64,000 bases of DNA. It comes from Heliocidaris tuberculata. Lineage: Eukaryota > Echinodermata > Echinoidea > Camarodonta > Echinometridae. Shown piece after piece: positions 10,062-21,454 of this stretch. The notes beneath the pieces were generated by a model that saw nothing but the letters and a program-made list of their open reading frames with translations, was not told the DNA's origin and did not search any database. The position numbers were made by a program, and so were the translations under genes. The stretch is taken from contig CM046841.1 of NCBI GenBank assembly GCA_025618425.1, forward strand, positions 10,736,654-10,800,653, read 5' to 3'. How positions within the stretch are numbered: position 1 is the stretch's first letter; each line of letters opens with the position of its first letter.

Positions 10062-11703
10062 ATAGTCTGGAAGCCTGTCCCGAAATAGTCACCCCATTTT
10101 ACATATGAGATTTGACCCCTTAAAGATACCAAGACCATCCATGTCATTCACAAAAAGCTTTTCAGCCGGAATGAAGCCACAGGGTTTGGCAATCAGAGCC
10201 TCTCCCTCCTCCCCCCCCCCCCCCCAGGGCCCCAAGTCGGGTCGATTTCAACCCATCTAATATAGGCGCCAAACTTTGTCAAAAAGAAGGTGTATGACTA
10301 TACATTACCAAAACACAAAAACTGAAGAAAAAAAAAAAATCCGTAGGGATGGGTTGTCAGAAGGCCCCTAGAAATTGGGGGATATTTTTTCCCTTTAGGC
10401 CAATGGACCAAATTTGGTCAGAAGGAAGAGATAGGGGTCTACATTACAGAAATATAAAAATTGACACAAATTTCCATTGGGAAAGGGAGTGTAACACGCC
10501 CCTGAATAAAAACACCAAAGTGCCCCTAAACCAAGCTTTGCTGCCCCCCCCCAAAAAAAAGAAATGGCATTGCAACCTTAATAACTCTAAAGTGTCTCAT
10601 TCAATTCAGGTCAACTTTAAGCTACGGTCACGAAGGTTCGTACGAACGCATCGTTCGTACGAATCTCACTGTTCGTACGAATTCCGGAGTTCGTAGAGAT
10701 TCGTAGATGGGGCATAGATTCTTACGGCCATTTTACGAAGTTCGTACGAACCCCGTAAATCGCAAGAACAACTGAAGACCTTCTTGAGAAACGAAGTGAT
10801 TTTCGGTTACACAATAGCCTTAGAGTTCTTACGTTTTTCGTAAGAATGCCTTGAGTAATTCTTTCGTCAGACTTAAGGCCATCATTTTTGTTGTCGCAAA
10901 ATGGTCGTACGTGCAACTCACGGCACTCTCAAGTCATTCGTAACAAGATCTGAAGGATTTTTTTGCCGTGTACTGTCGAAAATTCTGTGACTGTTGAAAG
11001 TTTGATACTTTCAAGATGGCAGTAGTGCTTTAAACACCCTAAAACTCAACAATTGCACAAATTGTGTACCTACGCCTTACGAGCACCTTACGAACGCCTT
11101 ACAAACGTCAAGAGTCGTTCGTAAGAGCGCCGTACGAATCTCCGTTTGTAAGGCGTTCTTACGAATGCCGTAAGAGCCCTCTATGAACAACTTAAGGCGT
11201 TCTGACGATCATCGTAAGAATTTAAGGCTTCTAAAATTGTCTCTCGACCCTACAAAATCTTGCATGGTTCTTACGATGTTCTTACGACGTTCGTACGGCC
11301 GCCTTACGAAGAGGGGGTTTCGTACGACTTTGAAAAAAAATCTTGGACAAGACCATCGACCAGGCTGCGAACTTACGAACTGTCTACGAACAGTACAATT
11401 TTGAGTATTGTAGCTTTCTTGGGTTGCAATCTGGTGTCAAATGATCGTTTCAACAATGAGTTATTATATTGTGAAAATTGTACTGCTTTCTCAAAAGTAG
11501 TCAGATGATAATGTCAGGATTATGAAACCACAACCATTGTCCACATGTGCCTGTTTGACAAGGCATAACAGAGAGTATTTGTGTAATTAACACACGAATG
11601 GTAGATTTCAGCAGGGCATGCAGCCACATAGCCTAGATACTTAACAAGCTCCTCAATCATGTATTTTCAAACAGGTGCAGATGGACAATGGGTGTGTTGT
11701 GAA
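10062..11703. mobile_element. Half of a long fold-back element, left arm plus loop
   Basis: From CTGTCCCGAAATAGTCACCC to the loop, this matches in order the left arm and loop of the complete fold-back element at 61341-63477, including GGGTCGATTTCAACCCA, TTTGGTCAGAAGGAAGAGAT-like sequence, GTGTAACACGCCCCTGAA and the loop TGTGTAATTAACACACGAAT. The right arm survives only for its first 45 bp (ACAGGTGCAGATGGACAATG, 11673-11692) and then stops. The left arm is split by a ~770-bp insertion at about 10622-11392. Confidence 0.8.
10622..11392. mobile_element. Insertion rich in TTCGTACGAA / CTTACGAAC motifs
   Basis: This block interrupts the fold-back arm. The intact element at 61.8-61.9 kb runs straight from its TTCTGGTCAT segment to its GTGCAATTTTG segment, while here about 770 bp separate them. 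It begins near GCTACGGTCACGAAGG and ends near CTACGAACAGTAC. It is packed with TTCGTACGAA palindromes and relatives (TTACGAAC, CGTAAGAA, GTTCGTAC) in both orientations, densest toward the two ends. I see no transposase and no clean terminal repeat. A non-autonomous DNA transposon with multiple subterminal motifs is the best guess. Confidence 0.6.
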
Positions 11704-11760
11704 GTGATGTGAGGGGATACAATGAAAATCAATTAAAATATTAGAATAGCAATTATTAAT

Positions 11761-11922
11761 AAAGAGAGAGAGACACACACAAAGAGAGACAGAGTATGTG
11801 TGTGAGAGAGAGAACAAGAGAGAGGGAAAGAGAGAGGGAGAAGGGAAAGAGGGGGGGGGGAAGAGAAAAGGAGGGAGAAAGAAATAGAGAGAGAGACAGA
11901 CAGAGAGAGGGATGGAGAGGAA
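11761..11922. repeat. GA-rich microsatellite with poly-G
   Basis: Interrupted GA/GAGGG tract with a CA segment and a G run near 11850. It gives Ser/Leu-rich frames on the minus strand only. Confidence 0.9.
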
Positions 11923-11989
11923 AATAGTAGAGGACTGACTAAACAGGGGTCATGTCGTGGACATACTTTCCTTGATTGAATAATCAAAG

Positions 11990-13430
11990 TTTTAATGATG
12001 ATTCGGACCGAAAAGTCCCAAACGTTGTGTGAAAAATCAAACTGTCCTTTAATGTTTACTGGAATCTTCGAAACTTGGTATGAACTTCCTTTCTTTCTTA
12101 TTCTCCTTCGTTTAGTAGATTATTAAGAATGGCAGCGCTTTATGATGATATTCTTACAATAAATGTATGCTCAATGTAGAAAAGGAAAAGGATATTGCTA
12201 ACTTTACATGTGCGCCATGTAATCTAAATAATTGTACATTTTATGCAGCTCAAGGTTTGTTATTGGGTTTTAGAATTTATACATGAGATGTAAGTTTCAA
12301 ATTTTCTATGATGCGGAATTATTCCATAAGTCATCATTATTAATTAATTTTCATTGACAATCAATATTTTCTTTATTTTAAAGTGGTTTTATGTTTTCTG
12401 AAAAGGAATACCATATTCCACTTCAAAAATTTAGTTGTCATAAAACTGCAAATTGGTCATCTTTATCAATCAACGACTTGTCATGCTGTGTGATATTTCT
12501 ATAAAATATGACATAAACGAGAAAACGGGAGCAGGATCAAAAGGATTACCGTTTTGTAATTTGGAGAGCGTTCAAAATACCGCGAATCTGTAGTGAGTCA
12601 AGCCATCTATTTCGTCTTTAACTTAATTCGTTGAGTCACTCAAACGCAACACGAGTCTCGTAAAGAGTTAGACTAGTAGAGTAGGAAGGCACGATGGCTG
12701 GTAAAGAGTTAAATTTCACAATTGCCATCGAATTTTCCAGAAATCTACCATGACATAATCTCCAAGAGTCTTTAATGCATTTGTGAAATCCCGCGTTACA
12801 AACTTAGAGCCTTATATTCTGGAGCTAAACAGACTTTCAGATTAAGGTTGTTGCTGATCCTGTTGCCTGGAGAGAAAAAGTTACTTTTCCACTTGTGAGA
12901 GAGAGAAAAAAAAGAAAGAGGTAAGAAATTATTGCTTTACCCAACTCTCTGCATTCTGCTAATATGGTTGTCACCTCTAAGTACCCACGTTTCCGACTGG
13001 GGGTAAAACGCATTGGATATGTGATAAAACTAGATTTGTAAATGTAAATTAGTGAATATTGCCGAACTCCACTTTCCAATCCTATCAAATTGTTCATTAG
13101 TCACTTGTCAACAGCACTTGTTTGCCAATTCGATGTCTTCAAATCTTTGTATGTTCTACGCCCACTATCCTGCATATTTAATTTTTTTTTCTTTTTTTTT
13201 TTAACAGCAGTCTTTATTCTTATATTCTTAAAATGTATTTTTTATCGTTGAAACGTTGGTATGTATGAGCTCATTCCGTTGTTTCCACCCTTTTCTCCAT
13301 TTTGTCCTCAATTCGTAGGGAGTGAGGGCATGGATGGTGGTGATCAAATTTTTGAAATTAGCGAAAAAAATCCCTTAATTCTTTTCTTGTTCTAGTTTGT
13401 CAAAGACTACACTGATAAGCAGTTGTTCTC
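11990..13430. other. AT-rich DNA, nothing recognised
   Basis: No frame, RNA or repeat ends that I can support. A poly-T run lies near 13180-13202. Confidence 0.5.
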
Positions 13431-13438
13431 ATTTTTTG

Positions 13439-13867
13439 TTAATAATTCCTACAAGTGCATGATTGTAAATCAAATGTCATTCTACATTCCGGGACGGAAT
13501 ATTTCTTATCATCCAATAATGGTATCTTCTCAAGCTTTGGACATTGTTCAAGTGAACTTTTATTTCTAGCTGATTGTGCTGTTTTCTGTGTACGTACCTT
13601 GCACACGCTTATGGTCTCTTTCTACTCCAGGTTATCATTTCTTTCTTTCAGGACTGTTTCTATTTTTTCCTCGGTTAGTTCCTTGCCGAGCCCATGTATT
13701 TGGATTTTCTTTAAATTACTTATTGCATGTTTTGTAAGATTTCTTGAGAATGGGAAATGTACTAAAGCTTTGGTTCCTTAAAGCTTTTGAAATCTGGTAG
13801 AATTATAAGCATCAAATCCCTTTGGTAGCTTTTCTATCCATCTACTACCGACACAGAAACGTGCCAT
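13439..13867 (-). pseudogene. Decayed coding remnant, family not recognised
   Basis: Read on the minus strand from 13867, one frame runs 143 codons with only two internal stops: TAA at 13778-13780 and TAG at 13622-13624. It starts MARFCVGSRWIEKLPKGFD. A later segment is Lys/Glu-rich (GLGKELTEEKIETVLKERND), and the end has a Cys cluster (SCTCRNY). The composition is unlike the low-complexity frames elsewhere in the window. The CTC motif near the end recalls a SWIM-type zinc finger, but that is a weak impression, as no following Cys-His pair is in frame. A chance frame remains possible. The opposite strand also has an open frame, probably a shadow. Confidence 0.3.
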
Positions 13868-14504
13868 ATATCTTTAAGCAGGTATACATAATAAATGAAC
13901 TGCCTGCCATCTTTTTTGTGGTAAATTCTCCCTCTATATACAACTGGTGAGCTTTAGAATTTGTCAGGTTCTGCTAAAAGATAAATTTCATTCGCGATTC
14001 ACGAAATCTCATGGTATACATGGTATAACTTGTTAGATCGCGCCCCTAAGATTTTTGTTCTAACTCAACGTATTAATATCGTTAACATTATTCTAGTGGA
14101 GCTTAAACACTATTGCACAATCTTTATTTTCATAATTACTATTTTGTTATCTTTCTTTTTTTTTTTTTCAAGATCAAGTCCTGATATGCCAAAGCCGAAG
14201 GTTAGTTTTACCTACAGCCTTCTGTTTTTACGTTACAACCTCATCATTTGGTAATGACATTCGTATCAGTTCTAATACCCCATGAACTGTCCACCCGCAC
14301 AATATCCCCAATCAACTGTCCCTCTTGATAACTTTCCCCAGACAACTACCCTATGTGACAACGCTAACCGCGTTGACAATTCCCCCAGACAACTAGCTAG
14401 GACAATATTTTGGATTTGATGCTAAACTCATCACTTAAATAGCATGCAGTAAATAGATAAATTTCCATATTTTTACACAAAGTAGCATATGGTTGCCTAG
14501 CGGT

Positions 14505-14790
14505 GTAGCGTGCATTGAAGGGAGGGGGGGGGGGCACCGGCATTATGGGAGCGGGATAGGCGGAGGGGGGGGGGGCGTCTTCGGTCTTACACGGTTGATG
14601 CGAATTATACAAGGGCAGTATTTATGGGGAGGTGTGTGTGTGTGTGTGTGTGTGTGTCGTGGCGTCTTCTTTTCACGTTCTCTCTCCCACTCTCCGTTTC
14701 CCTCTTTTCGCCATTTGATGGGGAGGGGTCACCTTGTAGTTATCCTAGAGGGGTCCTCTGTAGGTATGCCACCAGCAGGTTTGCCATTTA
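14505..14790 (+). repeat. Poly-G-associated repeat, GTGTAGCGTGC...GCACCGG family
   Basis: Shares with 49203-49465 the order GTGTAG-GTG, a poly-G run, GCACCGG, ATGCGAATT-ACAAGG, GGGGAGG/GGGAGG, a TC-rich tract and ATTTTCGCC/TTTTCGCC. This order supports one interspersed repeat family, diverged and not recognised. Internal GT microsatellite at 14632-14657. Confidence 0.5.
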
Positions 14791-15387
14791 GATGAACATC
14801 AATAGGCAAGACCGAGGAAAACAAAAAATAGAAGAATAGAGGAATAGGATCGAACGAATATAACGCATTATGTTCTAATGGACATACGCTTTCGACTTTC
14901 GAGTCTAAATTTAGAAAATGAGAAGAGGGTCTCAGATGCAAAAGAAAATATCTTGACAGAGAGGTTCGATATTGAACAGCAGTCCCGTGTAAGGAAATCG
15001 ATGCTCATAGGGCAAGCTCTTGACTTTGGGCAATGGCAAAGTGTCATTTATACCCATTAGCTCAATCCTGAACAAGTATGGTGGCTTTAAATGATCAGAC
15101 AGGACAATAAAATGTCAGGTAACAAGCGCGTTCCTGGTGTAACAGAAGCTGGATTTTTCGTGGATTTCTTGAGAGGTGCTATATATCGTGACCATGAAAT
15201 TAGCACACCATGCTACTTGTGATGTAAAAGTGCTCATAGCAGATGCTTGAGAGTCATATTCACAGAACTTCATTTAAATTCAGCATCTGTGGTCGTATGA
15301 CCTGTTAAAAGAAGTTCAGGTCGGGCATGCCATAATATGGTATAAATACAAAATCATAAACATTATTCCCCCTTTTCACCTAAATTC

Positions 15388-15776
15388 TGGTCACAGCGGG
15401 TCGTGCACCTCCGTGCATGCGGTCTACGACGAATTTCGCAGAAAATCCTTGCGCTGCACGGACGGGTCTTTACATTTTTCCAAGCACGTATGGACACACA
15501 GGACACCCAAGGAGGCTGTTGGACATGTCCAAAAAATCTGCGTGTGGCTATCTTGATGAACGCATGTGACACACGCAGCCACCGTACTTCCTGCACGGGC
15601 TTCTTGCGGAGGTCCCACGAAGTCCATGGCTCCACTCTGAGCCGTGACATATTGTGCGTGTGTTGTACCGTACCTGTACGGGGCTGTACGTTCGCCTCAA
15701 GACTTCTTGCAGTTAATAAGGAGGGTGCAAGACTCCCAAGAGGAGATGCACAGAGGTGCACGACCGGTTTTGACCA
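15388..15776. mobile_element. GC-rich ~390-bp inverted-repeat element
   Basis: The left end reads GGTCACAGCGGGTCGTGCAC and the right end, in reverse complement, reads GGTCAAAACCGGTCGTGCAC. The match continues imperfectly for about 32 bp. The block is clearly richer in G+C than its surroundings, which alone explains the long open frames on both strands here. Internal short hairpins include CTGCGTGTGG against ACACACGCAG. Similar GC-rich sequence continues to about 15875, so the true right end is uncertain. Confidence 0.55.
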
Positions 15777-15889
15777 TGACAAACGAAGGACGTACGAATC
15801 GCAGGAAATTGACCACCAGCCGATCGCAGCTGCGGACACGCATGTCCAAAAACACGCGCAATCAGTCGTGACCATACAAAATACGATAT

Positions 15890-18040
15890 ACATCAGATTT
15901 TATTTATTTATTTATTTATTATTCTTTTGGCAAAATACATTAAGAGGAAACAGAATATTCGTACGTAAAAGGAAAATGATTGACTGAAAATACTGGCTAC
16001 GCCAGCTAGGCTGCCTGGGTATGGTAAAGGCTAACTTAATGACCATGACCCGCAGGTCTTCCTCCCCGACCAAGCTAGCGCAACCAGGGAAGAAATATTA
16101 TAAATACATGCATAGATATATGAAACCGCATAAAAATATGACTCTTGTATATCAACTTAAAACGGACTATTATGTGATATTAACGATATTTAAAACAAGC
16201 TTGATGAGGGTACAGTTTTGTGAATGTTGGATTATTAATAATTTAAACATCTTTTTTCAGATTCCTAATTCGCTCAGCGGATAAATATCAAGATCTACTT
16301 CGGATGTGTTTTTGATACGCCTGATCCATAAGCTGTAATCATATCTATGGATCTGTGTTACCGTCATGATTATGCAAATGTCGAATAGATTTTGTATCTG
16401 TTGCCATGGTTGGAATCATCCATACAATTACCAGACATCACTGATCGTAGATTTGATCTGCGATTGATGTTGTTCATTCCTGATTATATTTTGATACATT
16501 AAAGATATATAAGATTCTTCGGCGAAGTTTATATTGCATGTTCATATAAAAGAAAGCTCTTTACTTTTACCTGTTTACTATCCTGCGCTCTTATAGTACC
16601 CCTTTTCAACGCGAATTCATGTGGAATGTAAATTCGAATTCAATCCGATAATTCAAGAACTTCATGAATTTAAATTGGCCAGGGAATTTAACTCATAAGT
16701 CGAGTTCTATAGGGGGTGACAAACAGATTGAACGACTTCCTTTGGCGACTCAGGGGGCATTAGTTTCACCATCAGTTCGTGTATGAAATTAGTGCATAAC
16801 AACATCTATGAGCTGATTATGTCAATTCAGAGACATAAGTTGATAATAGGAAAGAAAAAGGGGGAAAAATAGAGTATGATGGAGATGAGAGAGAGAGAGA
16901 GAGAGTGAGGGGGGGGGGAGGAGAAGACAAATAGATTGGGAGCGGGGGAGAGAGGGGGAAACGCGGACAGGAGATTAAGAGAGAGATAGCGTTCGAAAGC
17001 TAGAGAAATAAACGGTTTATATTAAAGTTTAGACAACAGTATTTTTTTCACGTGATAAGATACCTGCATGATAATGATCAATTCGTTTAATAAAAGCAAA
17101 CAAAATGTTTCAATTTTGCAAAGAGAGTACAATCGCCCTGTCCGCACACCTGTGTGAGCTGAAAGGTGTAACTGATTCCTGCATCAGTGTTGATGTGTAA
17201 TCTCCATGCCCCAATTCACTCTGTTTGTAGTCTGGTAAGAAGAAGAGGTCTTCTCAGATAACTGACGCATGTCAAGCCCAAAGTCCTTCTAACTTGACTT
17301 TCATTGAAAACCCTTCACTCAAAAAGCTAATCCGCCAAGGGAAGGATCCCTCAGCCGACTTACATACCGCCTATATCCCCAAGAGATCAAACGCATAGAA
17401 AATTTGCTTCTCTTCAAAATGTTAAGCAAACGAACCGCAACGAGCGGAGAGTGGACCATATGTACAAATTGGTGTGGTGTTTTCCAAATGTTTACCTGCT
17501 ATCGGCGAATCTCTTGTGGTGTCGGTAAGGCAGGGTCAAGCGGAGGCCTAATGTTTATTTTCGGCATGAGATATAATTTGGACATCGCGGAACGTTTGCC
17601 GTAGTAATCGGCTACGCAAAGACTGCGTCATCGCTGAATAAACGATGAAATCAAGAGATAAAACTGGTAGATTGGATGGCAAGCATTGAGTGCATTCCTC
17701 CATACCCCATTATGCCCTGTATGTGGAGTTGCAAACGGCTGAGTCAACTCCGTCAAGATGGTCGCAGGATTGCCCTAAAATGTTTTCAAAGGTATAAATC
17801 AATTACACAAAGCAGGGTCCGTCTAGTTCATCAGGTGGAAAAACAAAAACAGAAATACCGACTAAAAGGTTTGTCCCAACATGAACACAAACATGACAAA
17901 TGTATGAATTATGATGAATTCTGTTCGGCTAATGTGGCAACAACTTACCCCAAAAAGTAAAGGGGACTACAAAATATCTTTAAACTCAGTGAGAAATATT
18001 GATTTTACTCAATATACACTTATTACATTACCATATACAC
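15890..18040. other. No gene recognised; GA tract at 16888-16985
   Basis: Mostly AT-rich DNA with a (TTTA)n tract at 15899-15922 and a GA/poly-G tract at 16888-16985. Open frames of up to 94 codons (17676-17960) show no domain or repeat match that I recognise. Confidence 0.5.
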
Positions 18041-18056
18041 GTTCATCATAATCCAG

Positions 18057-18120
18057 ACCCCCCCCCCGACACACACACACACACACACACACGCACAAAC
18101 GAACACCCCCACACACAAAA
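18057..18120. repeat. Poly-C / (CA)n microsatellite
   Basis: C run followed by CA repeats. Confidence 0.9.
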
Positions 18121-18294
18121 CAAAACATACCAATAAATATCTGCCTACTCTGATTCCTACACCAATGCTACAGAACATGTAGAATATGGTGTTGCCGTTC
18201 ATTATTACAGAACAATACTTGAATACTCTAATACATTACAGAACAATACTTGAAGCAGCACAAAACTTTTCCACTCTCAAAAATATCAATTTCT

Positions 18295-18453
18295 GGGCCC
18301 CGTTGCATAAAACTTAACATTAACGGTAACTTTGCCATCAATGGTAACTCCCATGGAAACCTTGATTTTGATTGGCTGTTGAGTTATGTTAACGTGGTAG
18401 TTACCATTGATAGCAGAGTTACCATTAATGATATATTTTTTGCAACAGGGCCC
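18295..18453. mobile_element. 159-bp palindromic MITE, GGGCCCCGTTGCATAAAA ends
   Basis: GGGCCCCGTTGCATAAAA at the left pairs with TTTTTGCAACAGGGCCC at the right. Inside, GGTAACTTTGCCATCAATGG pairs with CCATTGATAGCAGAGTTACC. The whole unit can fold into one hairpin. It contains GATTTTGATTGGCTG, resembling the centre of the 27.1, 29.9 and 47.3 kb hairpins. Confidence 0.7.
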
Positions 18454-18846
18454 TAGTCATATTTCCAAGATGAACTTTAGCACTTGTCATTTGATTGAGT
18501 TGTGAAAGGAACTGTCTAGATGTGATTGTAAAGTTTGATTTATGAAGGACATTTATTACTCTGATGTTCTGGTTTCATCATAAAAAATAACAAGAAATTA
18601 ACTCAATGATGCTGAATTTCAAACACAGTTAAAGGCAGTGGAGGATTGCATACAAAATGTGGCATGAAAAGTTTTCCAAAGTCTTAAGATATTTCTGGTC
18701 ATATTTCCAATATTAGCGGGATATGTGAAGAGCAGTCTTCTTCAGGGGACATTCTTTTCTGCTCTACTGTCGTAAAAAGAAGGAGGAAGTTCACAAATTA
18801 CTTGTTTTTTTCTCCTTAACCGGAACTCAACATTCGCTTAGCTTAA

Positions 18847-19432
18847 AGGGAAATCCAACCTTGGTAATAAGATGATTTGTGTGAAAGCAGAAAAAATAAG
18901 AAAAACAGGATGGTGAAAGTTTGAAAGAAATCGGACAAGGACTAAGAAAGTTATGGATGTTTGAAAAATGAGATCACTACATCTATGCGAATCTCAAATT
19001 GGCAGTTTTTGGTGAGTCAATTGTGACATTTTTGTGGACAACTCTCTCATTTGTCGTACACAAAAATATCATTAATTTGCGGTTTTCTTCTAGGTGCTTT
19101 TACCCTCAGGTCAGTACTCAAAATATATTGGAGATAGCATATTGTTATAGGTCCTCATGAACGAAAAGATCCTACTGAGTAATGCATTTTGAAAAAAGTG
19201 ACATTTTAGTCATTTTGTGTGTTAGAGCGAATGGGGGAGTTGTCCACAGCTACATCACAGTGACATTACCTATTCGGCCAATTTGAAATTCCCATATGCA
19301 TAGTGATTACAACTTTCAAAAAATCATAACTTTCTTATTGTTTGTCCGATTTCGTTCAAACTTTCACCAATCTGCTTCTCTGATTTTTCCTCTTTCTTTC
19401 AAAGCAACTTGCTATTAAGGTAGGATTTCCCT
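18847..19432. mobile_element. 586-bp MITE, AGGGAAATCC...GGATTTCCCT, TTAA target site
   Basis: TTAA flanks at 18843-18846 and 19433-19436 enclose terminal inverted repeats AGGGAAATCCAACCTTGGTA and, at the right, CTATTAAGGTAGGATTTCCC. A nearly full-length sister is at 62582-63165, where the empty target site proves the TTAA duplication. Subterminal inverted segments also match (GAAAGTTTGAAAGAAATCGG against CGATTTCGTTCAAACTTTC). It is non-coding and must be moved by an enzyme encoded elsewhere. The TTAA target suggests piggyBac-like. Confidence 0.85.
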
Positions 19433-19516
19433 TTAACGGGGAGTGTAAGCTGTCATCGTTTTCAAGCTACACTGTACCTCACAAAACAACATATTTTGTC
19501 CAGCATGTCCAGTTAA

Positions 19517-19816
19517 AAGTCTGGTCGCATTGGTCCGATAACGATAACGATAACGAGATTTTCCATTAAAGGTACACCCTACTGTTTGGTGGTTACGCGT
19601 GAGTATGCTCGTGTCTGTTGATAGTAGGGCAGCTCTAAGGTGTCCCTTTAATGAAAAATCTCCCTATCGTTCATCGGACAAATGTGACCAGCCCTTAAAG
19701 CAGCCCTATTATGAACATTCACGAGCATACTTACACGTACACGCCATATAGGAGGGTGTACCTTTAATTGAAAATCTTGTTATCGCTATCGTTATCAGAC
19801 CAGTGTGACCAGCCCT
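19517..19816. mobile_element. 300-bp TIR element with TTAA flanks and (CGATAA)n termini
   Basis: Between TTAA at 19513-19516 and 19817-19820 lie inverted repeats of about 70 bp. The left end has GTCTGGTCGCATTGGTCCGA, then CGATAACGATAACG and TTAAAGGTACACCCTAC. The right end is the reverse complement with few mismatches. An internal copy of the terminal segment (GGACAAATGTGACCAGCCCT at 19677-19696) shows nesting or a rearranged end. Confidence 0.75.
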
Positions 19817-20039
19817 TTAATGCCTACGTGCTCTGCAAATCACCGGCTAAACTAATGCGTTTAAGACTGGCCAAATAATCTCGACAAAAATCTTGTGCAC
19901 CTGATGGAGTTGTAAAAAGTGTGCTTTGGGGAAAAAACATACTAGATAGGCAGATGATCAAACTGATAGCACGCAGCGCACTTGGTTAGATCAAGTTTGC
20001 CCATTAATATGTCTCCCTCCCTAGATAATGTCCTCGAAA

Positions 20040-20285
20040 ACAGATAATGTGTTAACGAAGAGGAGAGAGAGGAAGACACAGAGAGAGATAGATAGGCGAA
20101 GAGAGAGGGATAGAAGAGACAAAGAGGGAGAGAGAGATAGGATGGGACAGCGAGGGGGAGAGCAGCACACAGAGAGACAGATAGACGAAGAGAGAGAAAG
20201 AAAAGGAGAAAGAGAGAGAAAGAGAAAGAAAGAGAGAGAGAGAGAAAGAGAAAGAAATGCAGAGAGAGATAGAGGGAGGTGAGAA
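20040..20285. repeat. Long interrupted GA tract
   Basis: GA/GAAA/GACA-rich purine strand. It causes Arg/Glu-rich (+) and Ser/Leu-rich (-) frames. Confidence 0.95.
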
Positions 20286-20289
20286 AGGG

Positions 20290-21450
20290 TGGTAGAGTGT
20301 GAGAGAGCAGCGTCGTTCTTGTCATGCATTTAAATAACGGAATATGGAAGAGAGCTTATTGACTGATTAACACTTCAGTGATCTCGTTTATCATTTCGGT
20401 TCATCTGACAAGAAAGCACTAACATCAATATTGGAGAGATCATTGTATGTTTTAGTAACGTTTTACATCTTTATTGACACTCAGTGTGGTATTATCCTAC
20501 ATATAACTTGGTCACATAACAGAGCATGATTATCACGACTGTATAGGTCTGCAGCTCCCTGCATTGGGGAAGTCCTCGTCGACTATCATCGGTAGATATG
20601 AACATACTTGACTATGCAATGGCTGAAAAGTATTGCATAAATTATTGTTTTCCTGACTGTCACAACTCACAAGGCTTATTCTCTATATTTCTAGCAAACA
20701 CTTGTGCAAAGGCAGCCTAATAGTGTTTGACATTATTCGAATGTGTTCTAAACAGCGTGGAAACCTTGCTCACATAATTTATTGAACATGTTTTAAATCC
20801 TCTTTGTAATAATACTATTGTGCATACATTCTCATTTTTTCTGTGGTCATGGTATGTCACAGAGTGGAAATATTTCGCCATGTGGCCAATATTATGAACC
20901 TATTTCAAATCTGCCTAGTGGTGGGACCTACACATTTGTAGAAAAATTCCTCATCAAATGTTTCAATTAACGATTTCAGGTATCATGTAGTCAATATTTG
21001 GAACCTCGATATTCTAAAAACGAGCATGGCCAAACAAATGCTCACAGTTATGTCTCCTTCGAGTGTGTCTTGTCCCAACTTGCACCAACTGCGCTTTTCC
21101 AAAACAGAAGTCACATCAAGTTGTGCTCGCAGTGACAAATCAAACGATTTTGGAAAGCGCGTGCGAAGTGCCAGACAAGTTTTCAACAATTTACACAACG
21201 ATCACATATTCGGCACACGTTTGTCGTTCTGACTGAATTGCCATAAATATTTGGTCACATGCCAGACAGCGGATACGGGGAAGGGAGCTATGGTGGAGAA
21301 TGAGAAAGGGAAATCTAAAAGAAGACGATGACAGAAAAGAGTAAATTCTATGATGGTTTGGAAGAAACTTGAATAGTTTGACACTGGAAGAGAGACACAT
21401 GATAAGAAATCCATTAAGGTAAAAATGGAAGCAAGAGAGTTTTTAAAAAA
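20290..21450. other. AT-rich DNA, nothing recognised
   Basis: Short open frames at 20983-21232 overlap on both strands without any recognisable domain. No repeat ends seen. Confidence 0.5.
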
Positions 21451-21454
21451 AGAG

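Noticed and set aside
15403..15987. 194-codon frame (+) and 176-codon frame (-) overlapping
   Set aside because: Both lie in the GC-rich inverted-repeat block, where stop codons are rare. Both strands are open in the same place and neither product is recognisable.
20021..20329. Ser/Leu-rich and Arg/Glu-rich frames over GA tracts, here and at many other sites
   Set aside because: These are microsatellite translations with no conserved content.
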